From Methylobacterium sp. WL1 (GTDB lineage: Bacteria > Pseudomonadota > Alphaproteobacteria > Rhizobiales > Beijerinckiaceae), in the NCBI RefSeq assembly GCF_008000895.1, contig NZ_CP042823.1, positions 2,235,001-2,299,000 on the forward strand: DNA of 64,000 nucleotides. Reading direction: 5' to 3'. Numbering within the stretch: the stretch's first letter is position 1; each line of letters starts with the position of its first letter. Below, piece by piece: positions 37,959-49,771 of this stretch. A program made the translations under genes and the position numbers. A model generated the notes under the pieces. That model was not told where the DNA came from and did not search any database. It was given only the letters and a program-made list of their open reading frames with translations.

Positions 37959-40021
37959 GTGAGCGATCCGGCGCGCGACCTGTTCGGGCCTGGCGGCAAG
38001 CCCCCTGCCCGCGTCCGGCGGAGCCGCGGCGGCGGCGGCTGGCGGAATCGGCCTCGGTCCCGGCCATCGCGGCGGCCGAGCCGGAGGCCGGCTACACGGC
38101 TTCCGACATCGAGGTGCTGGAGGGCCTGGAGCCGGTCCGGCGCCGGCCCGGCATGTATATCGGCGGCACCGACGAGCGGGCGCTGCACCACCTCTTCGCC
38201 GAGGTGATCGACAATTCCATGGACGAGGCGGTGGCCGGCCATGCCAGCTTCATCGAGGTCGAGCTGGAGGAATCCGGCTCCCTGGTGATCACCGATAACG
38301 GCCGCGGCATCCCGGTGGACCCGCACCCGAAATTCCCAGGCAAGTCGGCGCTCGAAATCATCATGACGACGCTGCATGCGGGCGGTAAGTTCGACTCGAA
38401 GGTCTACGAGACCTCCGGCGGCCTGCACGGCGTCGGCATCTCGGTGGTGAACGCCCTGTCCGATTTCCTCGAAGTCGAGGTCGCCCGCAACCAGACCCTC
38501 TACCGCCAGACCTTTTCGCGCGGCCACGCGCAGGGGGCCCTCGAACTCGTCGGACGGGTCCAGAACCGGCGCGGCACCCGGGTGCGGTTCCACCCCGATG
38601 CCGAGATCTTCGGCTCCCTGAAGTTCAACCCGCGCCGCCTGTTCAAGATGGCGCGCTCCAAGGCCTACCTGTTCGGCGGCGTCGAGATCCGCTGGCGCTG
38701 CGCCCCCGCCCTGCTCGAAGGGCTGGAGGGCGTACCGGCCGAGGCGGTGCACCGGTTCCCGGACGGGCTGCGCGACTACCTGGCCCGGGACATCGAGGGC
38801 AAGGACCTGGTCACCGATGCGATGTTCACCGGCAAGGTGACCAAGCCCGGCTCCCACGGCTCGCTCGAATGGGCGGTGGCCTGGATGGTCGCCGAGGACG
38901 GCTTCTCGCATTCCTACTGCAACACCATCCCGACGCCGGAGGGCGGCACCCACGAGGCCGGCCTGCGGGTCGCGCTGCTGCGGGGCCTGCGCGAGCACGC
39001 CGAGCGCGTGAACCAGGCCAAGCGCATGACGGCCGTGACCACCGACGACGTCATGGCGACCTGCGCGTCGATGATGTCGGTGTTCATCCGCGAGCCGGAA
39101 TTCCAGGGCCAGACCAAGGACAAGCTGGCCACCGTCGAGGCGCAGCGGATCGTCGAGACGGCGGTGCGGGACGCCTTCGACCATTGGCTGGCGGCCTCCC
39201 CGGCCCAGGCCAACAAGCTGCTGGACTGGGTGATCGACCGGGCCGAGGAGCGGTTGCGCCGGCGCCATGAGAAGGAGGTCGCCCGCAAGAGCGCGACCCG
39301 CAAGCTGCGCCTGCCCGGCAAGCTGGCCGATTGCTCGGCCGCCGGAACGGCCAACTCCGAGATCTTCATCGTCGAGGGCGATTCCGCCGGCGGCTCGGCC
39401 AAGCAGGCCCGGGACCGGACGACCCAGGCGATCCTGCCCCTGCGCGGCAAGATCCTCAACGTCGCCTCGGCCTCCCGGGACAAGCTCGGGGCCAACCAGC
39501 TGATCTCGGACCTCACCCTGGCGCTCGGCTGCGGCACCGGCGCGGCCTTCCGTGAGGCGGACCTGCGCTACGACAAGGTGATCATCATGACGGACGCCGA
39601 CGTGGACGGCGCCCACATCGCATCGCTGCTGATCACGTTCTTCTACCGGCAGATGCCGAAGCTGATCGATCGCGGCCACCTCTACCTGGCGATCCCGCCG
39701 CTCTACCGGCTGCAGCAGGGCTCGAAGGTCGTGTATGCGCGGGACGACGCCGACCGGGAGCGGATCACCAAAACGGTGTTCAAGAGCGGCAAGGTCGAGA
39801 TCGGGCGCTTCAAGGGCCTGGGCGAGATGATGCCGGCCCAGCTCAAGGAGACCACCATGGATCCGAAGAAGCGCACGCTCCTGCGCGTCGCGATCCTCGA
39901 GGAGGCCCGGGAATCCACCGGCGATACGGTGGAGCGCCTGATGGGCAACAAGCCCGAAGCCCGCTTCGCCTTCATCAGCGAGCGCGCCGCCTTCGCCGAC
40001 GGGGTCGATCTGGATATCTGA
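37959..40021 (+). CDS. parE: DNA topoisomerase IV subunit B, with one frameshift near the N-terminus
   Basis: Decatenates daughter chromosomes with ParC. From about 38042 the frame is clean: [22 protein letters not shown]-site [10 protein letters not shown] and [15 protein letters not shown], toprim [15 protein letters not shown] and [11 protein letters not shown]. The beginning reads in another frame: GTG 37959, with GGAGG six bases upstream, encodes [16 protein letters not shown], which is the usual ParE N-terminus. The two join if one base is missing in the GGC-rich run about 38024-38041; the span 37959-40021 is one base short of a multiple of three. As parE is essential, an assembly error is likelier than inactivation. 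The shorter frame from ATG 38114 would cut into the ATPase domain. Confidence 0.93.
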
Positions 40022-40235
40022 GGCGACAGGGCGGCCGTAAAACGACGCTTCCTCAGCGTGGCCGCAGCGAAGCGATTCGGGGAAGCGCGACACGGGGGAA
40101 CGCGACACCTGGGGACCGCGACACCTGGGGATCGCAATACCGGGTTGCTTCGCGACGGTCGCACTGACTGACTTGCAGACCGCTTTCGGGTCGGAGCGCC
40201 TGGATTGCGTCCGCGTCAAGCGATTGCCGGCGAGG

Positions 40236-40742
40236 CTACTCCGACGCCATGGCCTTGGCCGGATCGAAGGGCTGGGCGGCCGCGACGGTGTCGGTGCTCA
40301 TGTTGAGAACGGCCGAGAACCGCTCCCCGCCCGGGCGCAGCACGAGGGCGCCGGGCTCCACGGCGATCCGTTTGCTGCCGAGGCCCAGCGGGCCGCCGAC
40401 ATCCAGCACGACCGCCTTCAGGGCACCGCCATCGGCGATCAGCAGGTCGTCGATGGTGCCGACATTGTCGCCGGCCGCGTTGCGGACCGTGACGCCGATC
40501 ATCTTGGAGGCCAGGAACGCCGCCGGCTTGAGGCCCTGGCGCCTGGCCGCGGCCTCGGCGCTGGCCGCCGTCATTAGCCGGCCGCCGCCCTCCCCGCTGG
40601 TGGAGGTGCCCGGCCCTGTCCCGGGCAGCACCGTCTTGGTGCCGATCACGCTGGCATCCTGAGCCGGAGCCGGGAGTCCGGACAGGGACAGGACAGTCAG
40701 CGGCAGCAGCAGACGGGACGTGATCAGTCGGATCTTGCGCAT
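40236..40742 (-). CDS. Secreted PRC-barrel domain protein
   Basis: 168 residues with a signal peptide (RLLLPLTVLSLSGLPAPAQA-like; cleavage near AQD). The PRC-barrel follows: ASKMIGVTVRNAAGDNVGTIDDLLI and LKAVVLDVGGPLGLGSKRIAVEP. Such proteins are common in Methylobacterium and may bind ligands or act in the envelope; none has a clear function here. Start at ATG 40742 with a normal positive-hydrophobic leader. Confidence 0.82.
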   Translation of the reverse strand: MRKIRLITSRLLLPLTVLSLSGLPAPAQDASVIGTKTVLPGTGPGTSTSGEGGGRLMTAASAEAAARRQGLKPAAFLASKMIGVTVRNAAGDNVGTIDDLLIADGGALKAVVLDVGGPLGLGSKRIAVEPGALVLRPGGERFSAVLNMSTDTVAAAQPFDPAKAMASE

Positions 40743-40849
40743 CGGGATCGCTCCGGCGCGGCCGAGCCATCCGGGCGCCGACCGTGAAAGGCGCCGGCGG
40801 CGACGGGTGTTCCTGTCGCCCCTGTCGCACCGGGCCTCGGTGGTCCTGA

Positions 40850-40882
40850 AACGCAGAAGGGCCCGACCTTGCGGCCGGGCCC
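40850..40882 (-). terminator. Terminator of the outer-membrane barrel gene
   Basis: Minus strand: GGGCCCGGCC, loop GCAA, GGTCGGGCCC (one G-U pair), then TTCTGCGTTT. A 10-bp stem located 43 bp after the barrel gene. The T-run is imperfect. Confidence 0.65.
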
Positions 40883-40925
40883 CGGGTCACGATGGCGCCG
40901 GCCAAGCCGGCGCCGAAGTGCGATC

Positions 40926-41792
40926 TTAGTACGAGCCGAACTTGTAGTTCACGCCGGCGCGGACGACGGCGAACTCGGTGTTGGCGGCGGCGCCGTTGAG
41001 GTAGGCGGTGCCGTTCGGGGCCAGCAGGTTGCCGTAGAACACGCCGCCGGCGGTGTTCTTCTGGCGGTCCAGGTTCACGTACAGGCCTTCGACCTTGAGG
41101 GTCACGGCGGAGGACTTGAAGAAGTTCAAGAACGAGTCGGTGGGCAGGGCGTACTCGATGCCGCCGCCGACGGCGTAGCCGGTGCGGAAGCTGCTGCGGA
41201 AGCTGCGGCCAGCGAAGTTCTGGTCGTCCTGGCCCGAGCCGTAGGCGTAACCGCCGGTGGCGTACACGAGGGTCCGGTCGAAGGCGTAGCCCAGGCGGCC
41301 GCGGGCGGTGCCGAAGTAGTCGAGGCCGTTGCCGCTGGTAGCGACGAAGGCGCGCGGCGCCGAGAAAGCGGTGCCCGGAGCGCCGGTCACGCCGTAGTTC
41401 AGGGTGCCGTTGGCGCGGCGGGCGAAATCGACGTACTGGGCGTCAGCCTCGAAGCCGACCACGATGCCGGAGCCCGGGGTGAACTGATAGTTGTAGCCGA
41501 TCTGGGCGCCGCCGGTGAAACCATCGTTGGCGCTACGGTTGCCGACGCTGACGACGGCATTGGTGTTCGGCGAGTTGATCAGCGAGCCGGCCGGCAGGCC
41601 GTAGCTGGCGGTGTTGCGGCTGCTGGCATCGAAGCCGTAGCCGGCATTCACGCCGAAGTAGGCTCCGGTCCAGGTGAACACCGGCACCGGCGTGAACACC
41701 GGCGGCGGCGCAGCGCGACGCGGCAGGTCGGCCGCGGAAGCGGCGACAGTCATGCCGGCGAGAACGGTCGATGCAAGAAGAACTTTTTTCAT
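40926..41792 (-). CDS. Outer-membrane beta-barrel protein (Omp25/porin-like family)
   Basis: 288 residues. Signal peptide MKKVLLASTVLAGMTVAASA, then the ADLPRRAAPPPVFTPVPVFTWTGAYFGVNAGYG opening (quoted in part: FTWTGAYFGVNAGYG) typical of Hyphomicrobiales surface proteins. Alternating strands end in the C-terminal VVRAGVNYKFGSY with terminal aromatic residue, as required for barrel insertion. Cell-surface location; function structural or immune-type as in Omp25/31, not known here. Codon use is strongly biased to frequent codons, consistent with high expression, and a terminator follows. Confidence 0.9.
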   Translation of the reverse strand: MKKVLLASTVLAGMTVAASAADLPRRAAPPPVFTPVPVFTWTGAYFGVNAGYGFDASSRNTASYGLPAGSLINSPNTNAVVSVGNRSANDGFTGGAQIGYNYQFTPGSGIVVGFEADAQYVDFARRANGTLNYGVTGAPGTAFSAPRAFVATSGNGLDYFGTARGRLGYAFDRTLVYATGGYAYGSGQDDQNFAGRSFRSSFRTGYAVGGGIEYALPTDSFLNFFKSSAVTLKVEGLYVNLDRQKNTAGGVFYGNLLAPNGTAYLNGAAANTEFAVVRAGVNYKFGSY

Positions 41793-42209
41793 GGTGCCAT
41801 GGGTCCTGGGGTTGGCTTGAGCCGGCTGCCTTCTAGGCGCTCTCGGTCGGCGGGTCTGTCGCTTTCCTGCAACAAGCCCGCCGAGACTAGCCCGATCTCG
41901 TCAACGAAAGGTGAAGGTTAAGCGTGAAGATCCCTGTCCTCGGCGAAGGACTGTGTATCAGAAGCTGCAACGGCGTTTGAGCAAAGCCTGAAGATTAGTC
42001 GGGCTTCATTATCATGAGACGCCGGGATCTGTCCGATTCGGGCCCGGCGCAAGTCGGGCTCTTCCGCAAGGGCGCCGGGGAAACCGTTTTATTCTGGTAC
42101 GGTGAGCGCTTGCTCGTGCCGTCCCGCGTAAGTCGGCGGTTAACCATGGGGTGGTAACCGTCCCGGATCGACCGTCGCCGGCCGCACGCCGGACCGAGAA
42201 GGACAGACC
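41793..42209. other. Intergenic region between barrel gene and small membrane gene
   Basis: About 415 bp holding divergent promoters. A near-perfect dyad GGTTAACCA / TGGTAACC at 42136-42158 lies about 50 bp before the plus-strand small gene. Otherwise no protein-like frame and no recognisable RNA. Confidence 0.4.
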
Positions 42210-42560
42210 ATGCTCCCGCCCGCCGAGCGGAGTCAGAAGCCCTTCGGGACTCGCCGACCCGCCGCCGAGTCGGACAGGCCCGTACCGGCGCATCCGGGCC
42301 CGAGCCGAACGGCCCGGCCCACAGGATCCCTGGCCTGGGCGCTGCGCATCTCGGCCGTCGTGGGTCTGCTCGCCCTGGCCGCGACTCACCAGCTCGCCCG
42401 TTTGAGCCAGGCCGGCCCCGCGCCGGGGCAGCTCGCCCTGGCCGGACACGGGCTTCCGGCCGATCCTGAGACGACCGGCTCGCTCGCGCCGGCCGGCGCC
42501 GCTCGGGCGACACGTCTCGACCCCTGCCTCCTGCCCGCCCTGGACCGTCACCAGCCCTGA
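42210..42560 (+). CDS. Small membrane-anchored protein of unknown function
   Basis: 116 residues: a basic Pro/Arg-rich N-terminus of about 40, one hydrophobic helix (WALRISAVVGLLALAATHQLA), then an Ala/Pro-rich tail that contains ETTGSL, a short motif often seen in secreted proteins of this order. AAGGA six bases before ATG 42210 supports translation. No family recognised. Probably inner membrane with the tail in the periplasm. Confidence 0.55.
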   Translation: MLPPAERSQKPFGTRRPAAESDRPVPAHPGPSRTARPTGSLAWALRISAVVGLLALAATHQLARLSQAGPAPGQLALAGHGLPADPETTGSLAPAGAARATRLDPCLLPALDRHQP

Positions 42561-42745
42561 TCGGCTGTGTGCGGGACCCCGATGCGCGCATTGCGAGATT
42601 GACAAGCTGCGCCAAGCCCCTAACTGACTGGCCCATGCGCCCCGCGGCCACGGGTGCGTTCGTGCGTCTTACGTGAGCCCTCCCGAGCCGTTGCCGCGAC
42701 GGTGTCCACCGCGCCGGCCGGGCGCGCAACGGTTCCTGAACGCAG

Positions 42746-44407
<1,662 letters not shown>

Positions 44408-44500
44408 CGTCCGGCTTAACGTTCCGGCTACGAACCGGCACTAGACTGGTCTTGGGCCGGGTTTATTGATCCACCGGCGGCCTCGGACCGCAGGTTACGG

Positions 44501-45562
44501 ATGAGCCAGGAGACCTATTCCGATCGTGACCGCAGCTTCGCGCTGGCGAAGCGGGCCCACGATCTGATCCACGATTACGGTCCCTCAGCCACCCCCCGGG
44601 CCTACGCGGTCTGGTACGCCTACGTGTCCGGTGAGCTGCCGCTGCTGGGCGACGCGGTCAAGCGCCGGACCACCGAGAACGGCTGCCTGACCGAGTCGGA
44701 CATCGACGACCTGCACGAGACCTATCTCGATGGGCGCCAGCTCACGAGCGCCGCCGGCGACGTCAGCCGCAGCGTGCTCGATGAGATCGGAGCGGTGACC
44801 GAGATTCTCGACCTGTCGCTCGGTTCCACCACGCAATATGGCGAAGCCCTGCGCGGCCTGGCCCAGGACCTCGCCCAGGAGGGCATGCCGACCCGGGCGC
44901 GCCTCGGCGAGATCGTATCGACCCTGGTCTCCACCACCCGCGAGGTCGCGGTGAACAACCGCGTCCTCGAGGCCCGGATGCGCGAGACCCGCACCGAGAT
45001 CGAGACCCTGCGCGAGAAGCTCGAGGTGAGCCGGATCGAGAGCCTGACCGATGCGCTGACCGGGCTGGCGAACCGCAAGCATTTCGAGGAGATGCTGAAG
45101 GCGTCCCTGGACGCGTCCCGCTTCGGGGGCGTGCCGATGAGCCTGGTCGTGCTCGACATCGACTTCTTCAAGCGCTTCAACGACCTGTACGGCCATCTCA
45201 CGGGCGATCAGGTATTGCGGCTCGTGGCGATCGTGATGCGGGAGAATGCCGGCCCGCAGGCGCTGCTCGCCCGGTTCGGCGGCGAGGAGTTCGGCATCGT
45301 GCTGCCCGGCGCCGACCGGGTCCTGGCCCGACAGGTGGCCGAGAAGGTCCGGACCAGCGTGATGGGCCGGGAACTCGTGAAGCGCTCCACCGGCGAGTCG
45401 CTCGGCAAGGTCACGATCTCGCTCGGCATCGCGGTTCTGCACGCCAGCGACAGCCCGGCCTCACTCCTGGAGCGCGCCGACCTGTGCATGTTCGCGGCCA
45501 AGCGCGCCGGCCGGAACCGCGTCGTGGACGATGCGGCCGAGTCGCTCCCGCAGGTGGCCTGA
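44501..45562 (+). CDS. Diguanylate cyclase (GGDEF domain)
   Basis: 353 residues. The C-terminal cyclase domain (about 185-345) has LTDALTGLANRKHFEE, VVLDIDFFKRFNDLYGHLTGD and the active site RFGGEEFGIVLPG, so it should make cyclic di-GMP. There is no RxxD inhibitory site five residues ahead of GGEEF. The N-terminal half is helical with no membrane segment; a heptad-like stretch (RMRETRTEIETLREKLEV) leads into the cyclase, suggesting dimerisation through a coiled coil. Cytoplasmic. Lies 93 bp after the helicase gene. Confidence 0.93.
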   Translation: MSQETYSDRDRSFALAKRAHDLIHDYGPSATPRAYAVWYAYVSGELPLLGDAVKRRTTENGCLTESDIDDLHETYLDGRQLTSAAGDVSRSVLDEIGAVTEILDLSLGSTTQYGEALRGLAQDLAQEGMPTRARLGEIVSTLVSTTREVAVNNRVLEARMRETRTEIETLREKLEVSRIESLTDALTGLANRKHFEEMLKASLDASRFGGVPMSLVVLDIDFFKRFNDLYGHLTGDQVLRLVAIVMRENAGPQALLARFGGEEFGIVLPGADRVLARQVAEKVRTSVMGRELVKRSTGESLGKVTISLGIAVLHASDSPASLLERADLCMFAAKRAGRNRVVDDAAESLPQVA

Positions 45563-45576
45563 CGCGAAGCGTTCGG

Positions 45577-45609
45577 GCATCATCCTGGGTGCCGCAGCCA
45601 GAATGATGC
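45577..45609. terminator. Hairpin between convergent diguanylate cyclase and Fe-S carrier genes
   Basis: GCATCAT (45577-45583) pairs with ATGATGC (45603-45609). It lies 15 bp after the cyclase stop. No T-run. Resembles the CATC-type palindromes elsewhere in the window. Confidence 0.4.
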
Positions 45610-45672
45610 GCTAAGTCGTCGATCGCACAACGAATTTCCGGAAGGCCGGACGTCATCCTTCGGGACGACGCC

Positions 45673-46050
45673 CTAGACCCGGGCCGGGATCCGCTCTTCC
45701 GAGACCGGCGTTATCGCCACCGACTCGCCGCAGCCACAGGCCGAGGTCTGATTCGGGTTGTTGAAGACGAACTGCGAGGCGAGCTTGGTGGTGGTGAAGT
45801 CCATCTCGGTGCCGAGCAGGAACAGCACCGCCTTCGGATCGACGAACACCCGGACGCCGCGATCCTCGACCACGTCCTCGCCGGGATTGGCCGCCTCGGC
45901 ATATTCCATCGTGTAGGACATGCCGGCGCAGCCGCCGTTGCGAACGCCGACCCGTAGGCCCGCGATCGGCCGGTCGGCATCCGCCATGATCGCCTTGATC
46001 CGCTCGGCCGCGCGATCGGTCAGCGAAAGAACCTTGAAGCCTGCAAACAT
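45673..46050 (-). CDS. A-type iron-sulfur carrier (HesB/IscA/SufA family)
   Basis: 125 residues with the three cluster cysteines of the family: NGGCAGMSYTMEY (about residue 43) and SACGCGES (about 107 and 109). Delivers or holds [2Fe-2S]/[4Fe-4S] clusters for target proteins. ATG 46050 (MFAGFKVLSL) gives family length. It stands alone here; in alphaproteobacteria such a gene often closes the suf operon, so it may be a second copy or ErpA-like. Confidence 0.93.
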   Translation of the reverse strand: MFAGFKVLSLTDRAAERIKAIMADADRPIAGLRVGVRNGGCAGMSYTMEYAEAANPGEDVVEDRGVRVFVDPKAVLFLLGTEMDFTTTKLASQFVFNNPNQTSACGCGESVAITPVSEERIPARV

Positions 46051-46172
46051 CGTCACCCTCCCGCCCATCCGGGTTCAAGGCCCGGGAGCGCGCATTCTGA
46101 CAGGCACAAGATAAGCATCCGTCCCCGCCCGGTCCACTACGGCCGGGCCACAGGGCCGCGGCATTCGGCGCG

Positions 46173-47171
46173 TCAGGCCGTTTCGCCCGTGAGCCGCGCG
46201 AAGGTGGCGAGATCGACGTTGCCGCCGCTGATCACCACGCCGACGCGCTTGTCCTTGACGTCGACCAGCCCGTGCAGGACCGCTGCCGCCGCCAGGCAGC
46301 CGGTCGGCTCGACCAGGATCTTCATGCGCTCGGCGAAGAACCGCATGGTCTCGACGAGCTGCGCGTCCGAAACGGTCAGGATGTCGGCGACATCCCGGCG
46401 GATGATCGCGAAGGTAAGGTCGCCGAGCGCCGTCGATTGCGCCCCGTCCGCGATGGTCCGAGGAACCGGGATGGTCACGATTGCGCCCCCGCGGAACGAT
46501 TGCTGCCCGTCGTTGCCGGCCTCCGGCTCCACGCCGATCACCCGGCAGCCGGGCGACAATTCCGCGGCGGCGAGCGCGCAGCCCGCGAGCTGGCCGCCGC
46601 CGCCGAGGCAGGCCACCAGCACGTCGAGGGGGCCGGCCTCCGCGATCAGTTCCTGCGCCAGCGTCCCTTGTCCGGCGATCACGTCGCGGTGGTTGAACGG
46701 CGGGATCACCGTCATGCCCCGGGGCTCGGCGAGTTCCCGGCCGAGCGCCTCCCGATCCTGGGTGTAGCGGTCGTACAGCACGACCTCGGCGCCGTAGCCC
46801 CGGGTCGCCGCGATCTTGGCCGCGGGGGCGTCGCCCGGCATCACGATGGTCGCCGGGATGCCGAGCAGTTGGCTCGCCAGGGCGATCGCCTGGGCGTGGT
46901 TACCCGAGGAGAACGACAGCACCCCGCGGGCGCGGACCGCCTCCGGCAGGGCACTGATCGCGTTGTAGGCGCCGCGGAACTTGAAGGCCCCGCCCCGCTG
47001 CAGGTTCTCGGCCTTGAAGAACAGTTTCGCGCCGGTCCGCGCATCGGCGGTGCGTGAGGTCAGCACGGGGGTCCGGTGGGCGATCCCGGCGATCCGCTCC
47101 GCGGCCCGGGCAACGTCCCCGAAGGTCGGAACGCCACTCTCGGCGGTCGTCGTCTGTGCTTGCTCCGGCAT
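46173..47171 (-). CDS. PLP-dependent threonine/serine ammonia-lyase family protein
   Basis: 332 residues of fold type II. The PLP lysine is in GGAFKFRGAYNA (about residue 63), SSGNHAQAIALA binds the substrate carboxylate, and CLGGGGQLAG holds the phosphate. No C-terminal ACT regulatory domain, so it is the catabolic short form: threonine dehydratase, serine racemase or threo-3-hydroxyaspartate ammonia-lyase. ATG 47171 preceded by GGGA. The present sequence does not decide among these. Confidence 0.88.
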   Translation of the reverse strand: MPEQAQTTTAESGVPTFGDVARAAERIAGIAHRTPVLTSRTADARTGAKLFFKAENLQRGGAFKFRGAYNAISALPEAVRARGVLSFSSGNHAQAIALASQLLGIPATIVMPGDAPAAKIAATRGYGAEVVLYDRYTQDREALGRELAEPRGMTVIPPFNHRDVIAGQGTLAQELIAEAGPLDVLVACLGGGGQLAGCALAAAELSPGCRVIGVEPEAGNDGQQSFRGGAIVTIPVPRTIADGAQSTALGDLTFAIIRRDVADILTVSDAQLVETMRFFAERMKILVEPTGCLAAAAVLHGLVDVKDKRVGVVISGGNVDLATFARLTGETA

Positions 47172-47483
47172 TGTATCCCACAAAGCTCCTGCCTGAGAAC
47201 CGCGCTCGATCGCGCTGCGATCGGCTCCGGCCGCCTGCCCTCGACCGCCTGCGCGCGCCCGCTCCAAACCGGAATCAGGCCGGCGGACCACTCCCGGTCG
47301 CGGCCACTCTTAGGCAGGATTTGCGCCCCGCGCATCCGTGGGATTCACAGGCCAAGCGGAGCCATTCGTTGGCCCGCCGCTTGTATCCCTGGATTCGTTC
47401 GAGGGTCGCGTCGCCATGCCGTTGGAATCGAAGGTTCGAGTCGCGTTTCTCGCTGGCCCGCAGCGCGGTACCGCGGAGGCCCG
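47172..47483. other. Intergenic region upstream of the ammonia-lyase
   Basis: About 310 bp with divergent promoters for the ammonia-lyase and the small zinc-ribbon-like gene. No protein-like frame or clear hairpin. Confidence 0.35.
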
Positions 47484-47708
47484 ATGAGCGACAGGATGCG
47501 CGATCGGCGGGCTGGCGATGAGGTGACGGAGGTCACGTTCCGCGGGCGGGGCCTGGCGCTCCGGTCGGGCGGACGGCTGATCCTGCTCGTCTGCCCGCTC
47601 TGTTCGCAGCGCAACGCCAGTCGCGGCGCCGAGCGCGGCATCTGCGAGTGGTGCGCCTATGTGCCGTCTCAAGATCAGGCGGAGCCGGTGGAGCGCGGGA
47701 CCGGATGA
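47484..47708 (+). CDS. Small CxxC zinc-ribbon-like protein
   Basis: 74 residues. Two CxxC knuckles, VCPLCSQ and GICEWCAYV, are spaced about 15 residues apart, enough to bind one zinc. The N-terminus is charged. GGAGG four bases before ATG 47484. No named family; it could bind nucleic acid or a protein partner. Confidence 0.6.
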   Translation: MSDRMRDRRAGDEVTEVTFRGRGLALRSGGRLILLVCPLCSQRNASRGAERGICEWCAYVPSQDQAEPVERGTG

Positions 47709-47972
47709 GCGTTTGACACAGGTAATCGCGCAAGCCGTTTCACCGCCCCCGACCCGGGCTCCTTGATCGTTTTAGTAAACCAAACGCCATGGGAGACGGG
47801 CCGCCGGTCCCTGCATGCGGTCGGCGAACGGGTTGAGACCGTAGACCGCGCATCCGCCTTGGCGGCGAAACAGCGGAACAGAGATCCCGCCACGGTGCTG
47901 CGTACTATTTTCGATTGCAATCTTTGGTTAAAATTACAATTATAGGTTGGGGGTAGCCGACCGGAAGACATC

Positions 47973-48182
47973 ATGCAGCCGTCGGAATGCTGTATTTTTC
48001 GCATGATCATCGCGTCCGTGATCGGAAGCGTTGTCACGTTGCTGTTGGTCTGTCGTTTCGATCCGTGGGCTCTGGCGCTGATTCCTCTCGGGGGAAGCCT
48101 GGCGACCGTGTTCGTAATCGCCCTGTTCCAGGGCATCGGCCTTGCCATGACGGCGCGCGCGAACGCCGCGGCGCCGACGTAG
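47973..48182 (+). CDS. Small two-helix membrane protein
   Basis: 69 residues with two hydrophobic helices (MIIASVIGSVVTLLLV and ALALIPLGGSLATVFVIAL). GGAAG six bases before ATG 47973. The 250 bp ahead are clearly less GC-rich than the rest of the window. No family recognised. Coding is supported by the clean two-helix pattern and ribosome site. Confidence 0.5.
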   Translation: MQPSECCIFRMIIASVIGSVVTLLLVCRFDPWALALIPLGGSLATVFVIALFQGIGLAMTARANAAAPT

Positions 48183-48318
48183 CGGCGCCTCCAGAGCAGC
48201 GATCCTCACGCTTATCCCGCGTTGCTTTCCGCGCTGTTGCGTCAAGCAACGCGCGTTTCGGCTGTCGGACGTGTGAGACCGCCGAAAACCGTTGTGCGCA
48301 GGCGTGACGCGCCACCGG

Positions 48319-49758
<1,440 letters not shown>

Positions 49759-49771
49759 TGCGTGCTCCGGC

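Noticed and set aside
38114..40021. parE starting at ATG 38114
   Set aside because: It would omit conserved residues just upstream (ASDIEV and the DLFG beginning) that read in the same or adjacent frame behind a strong ribosome site.
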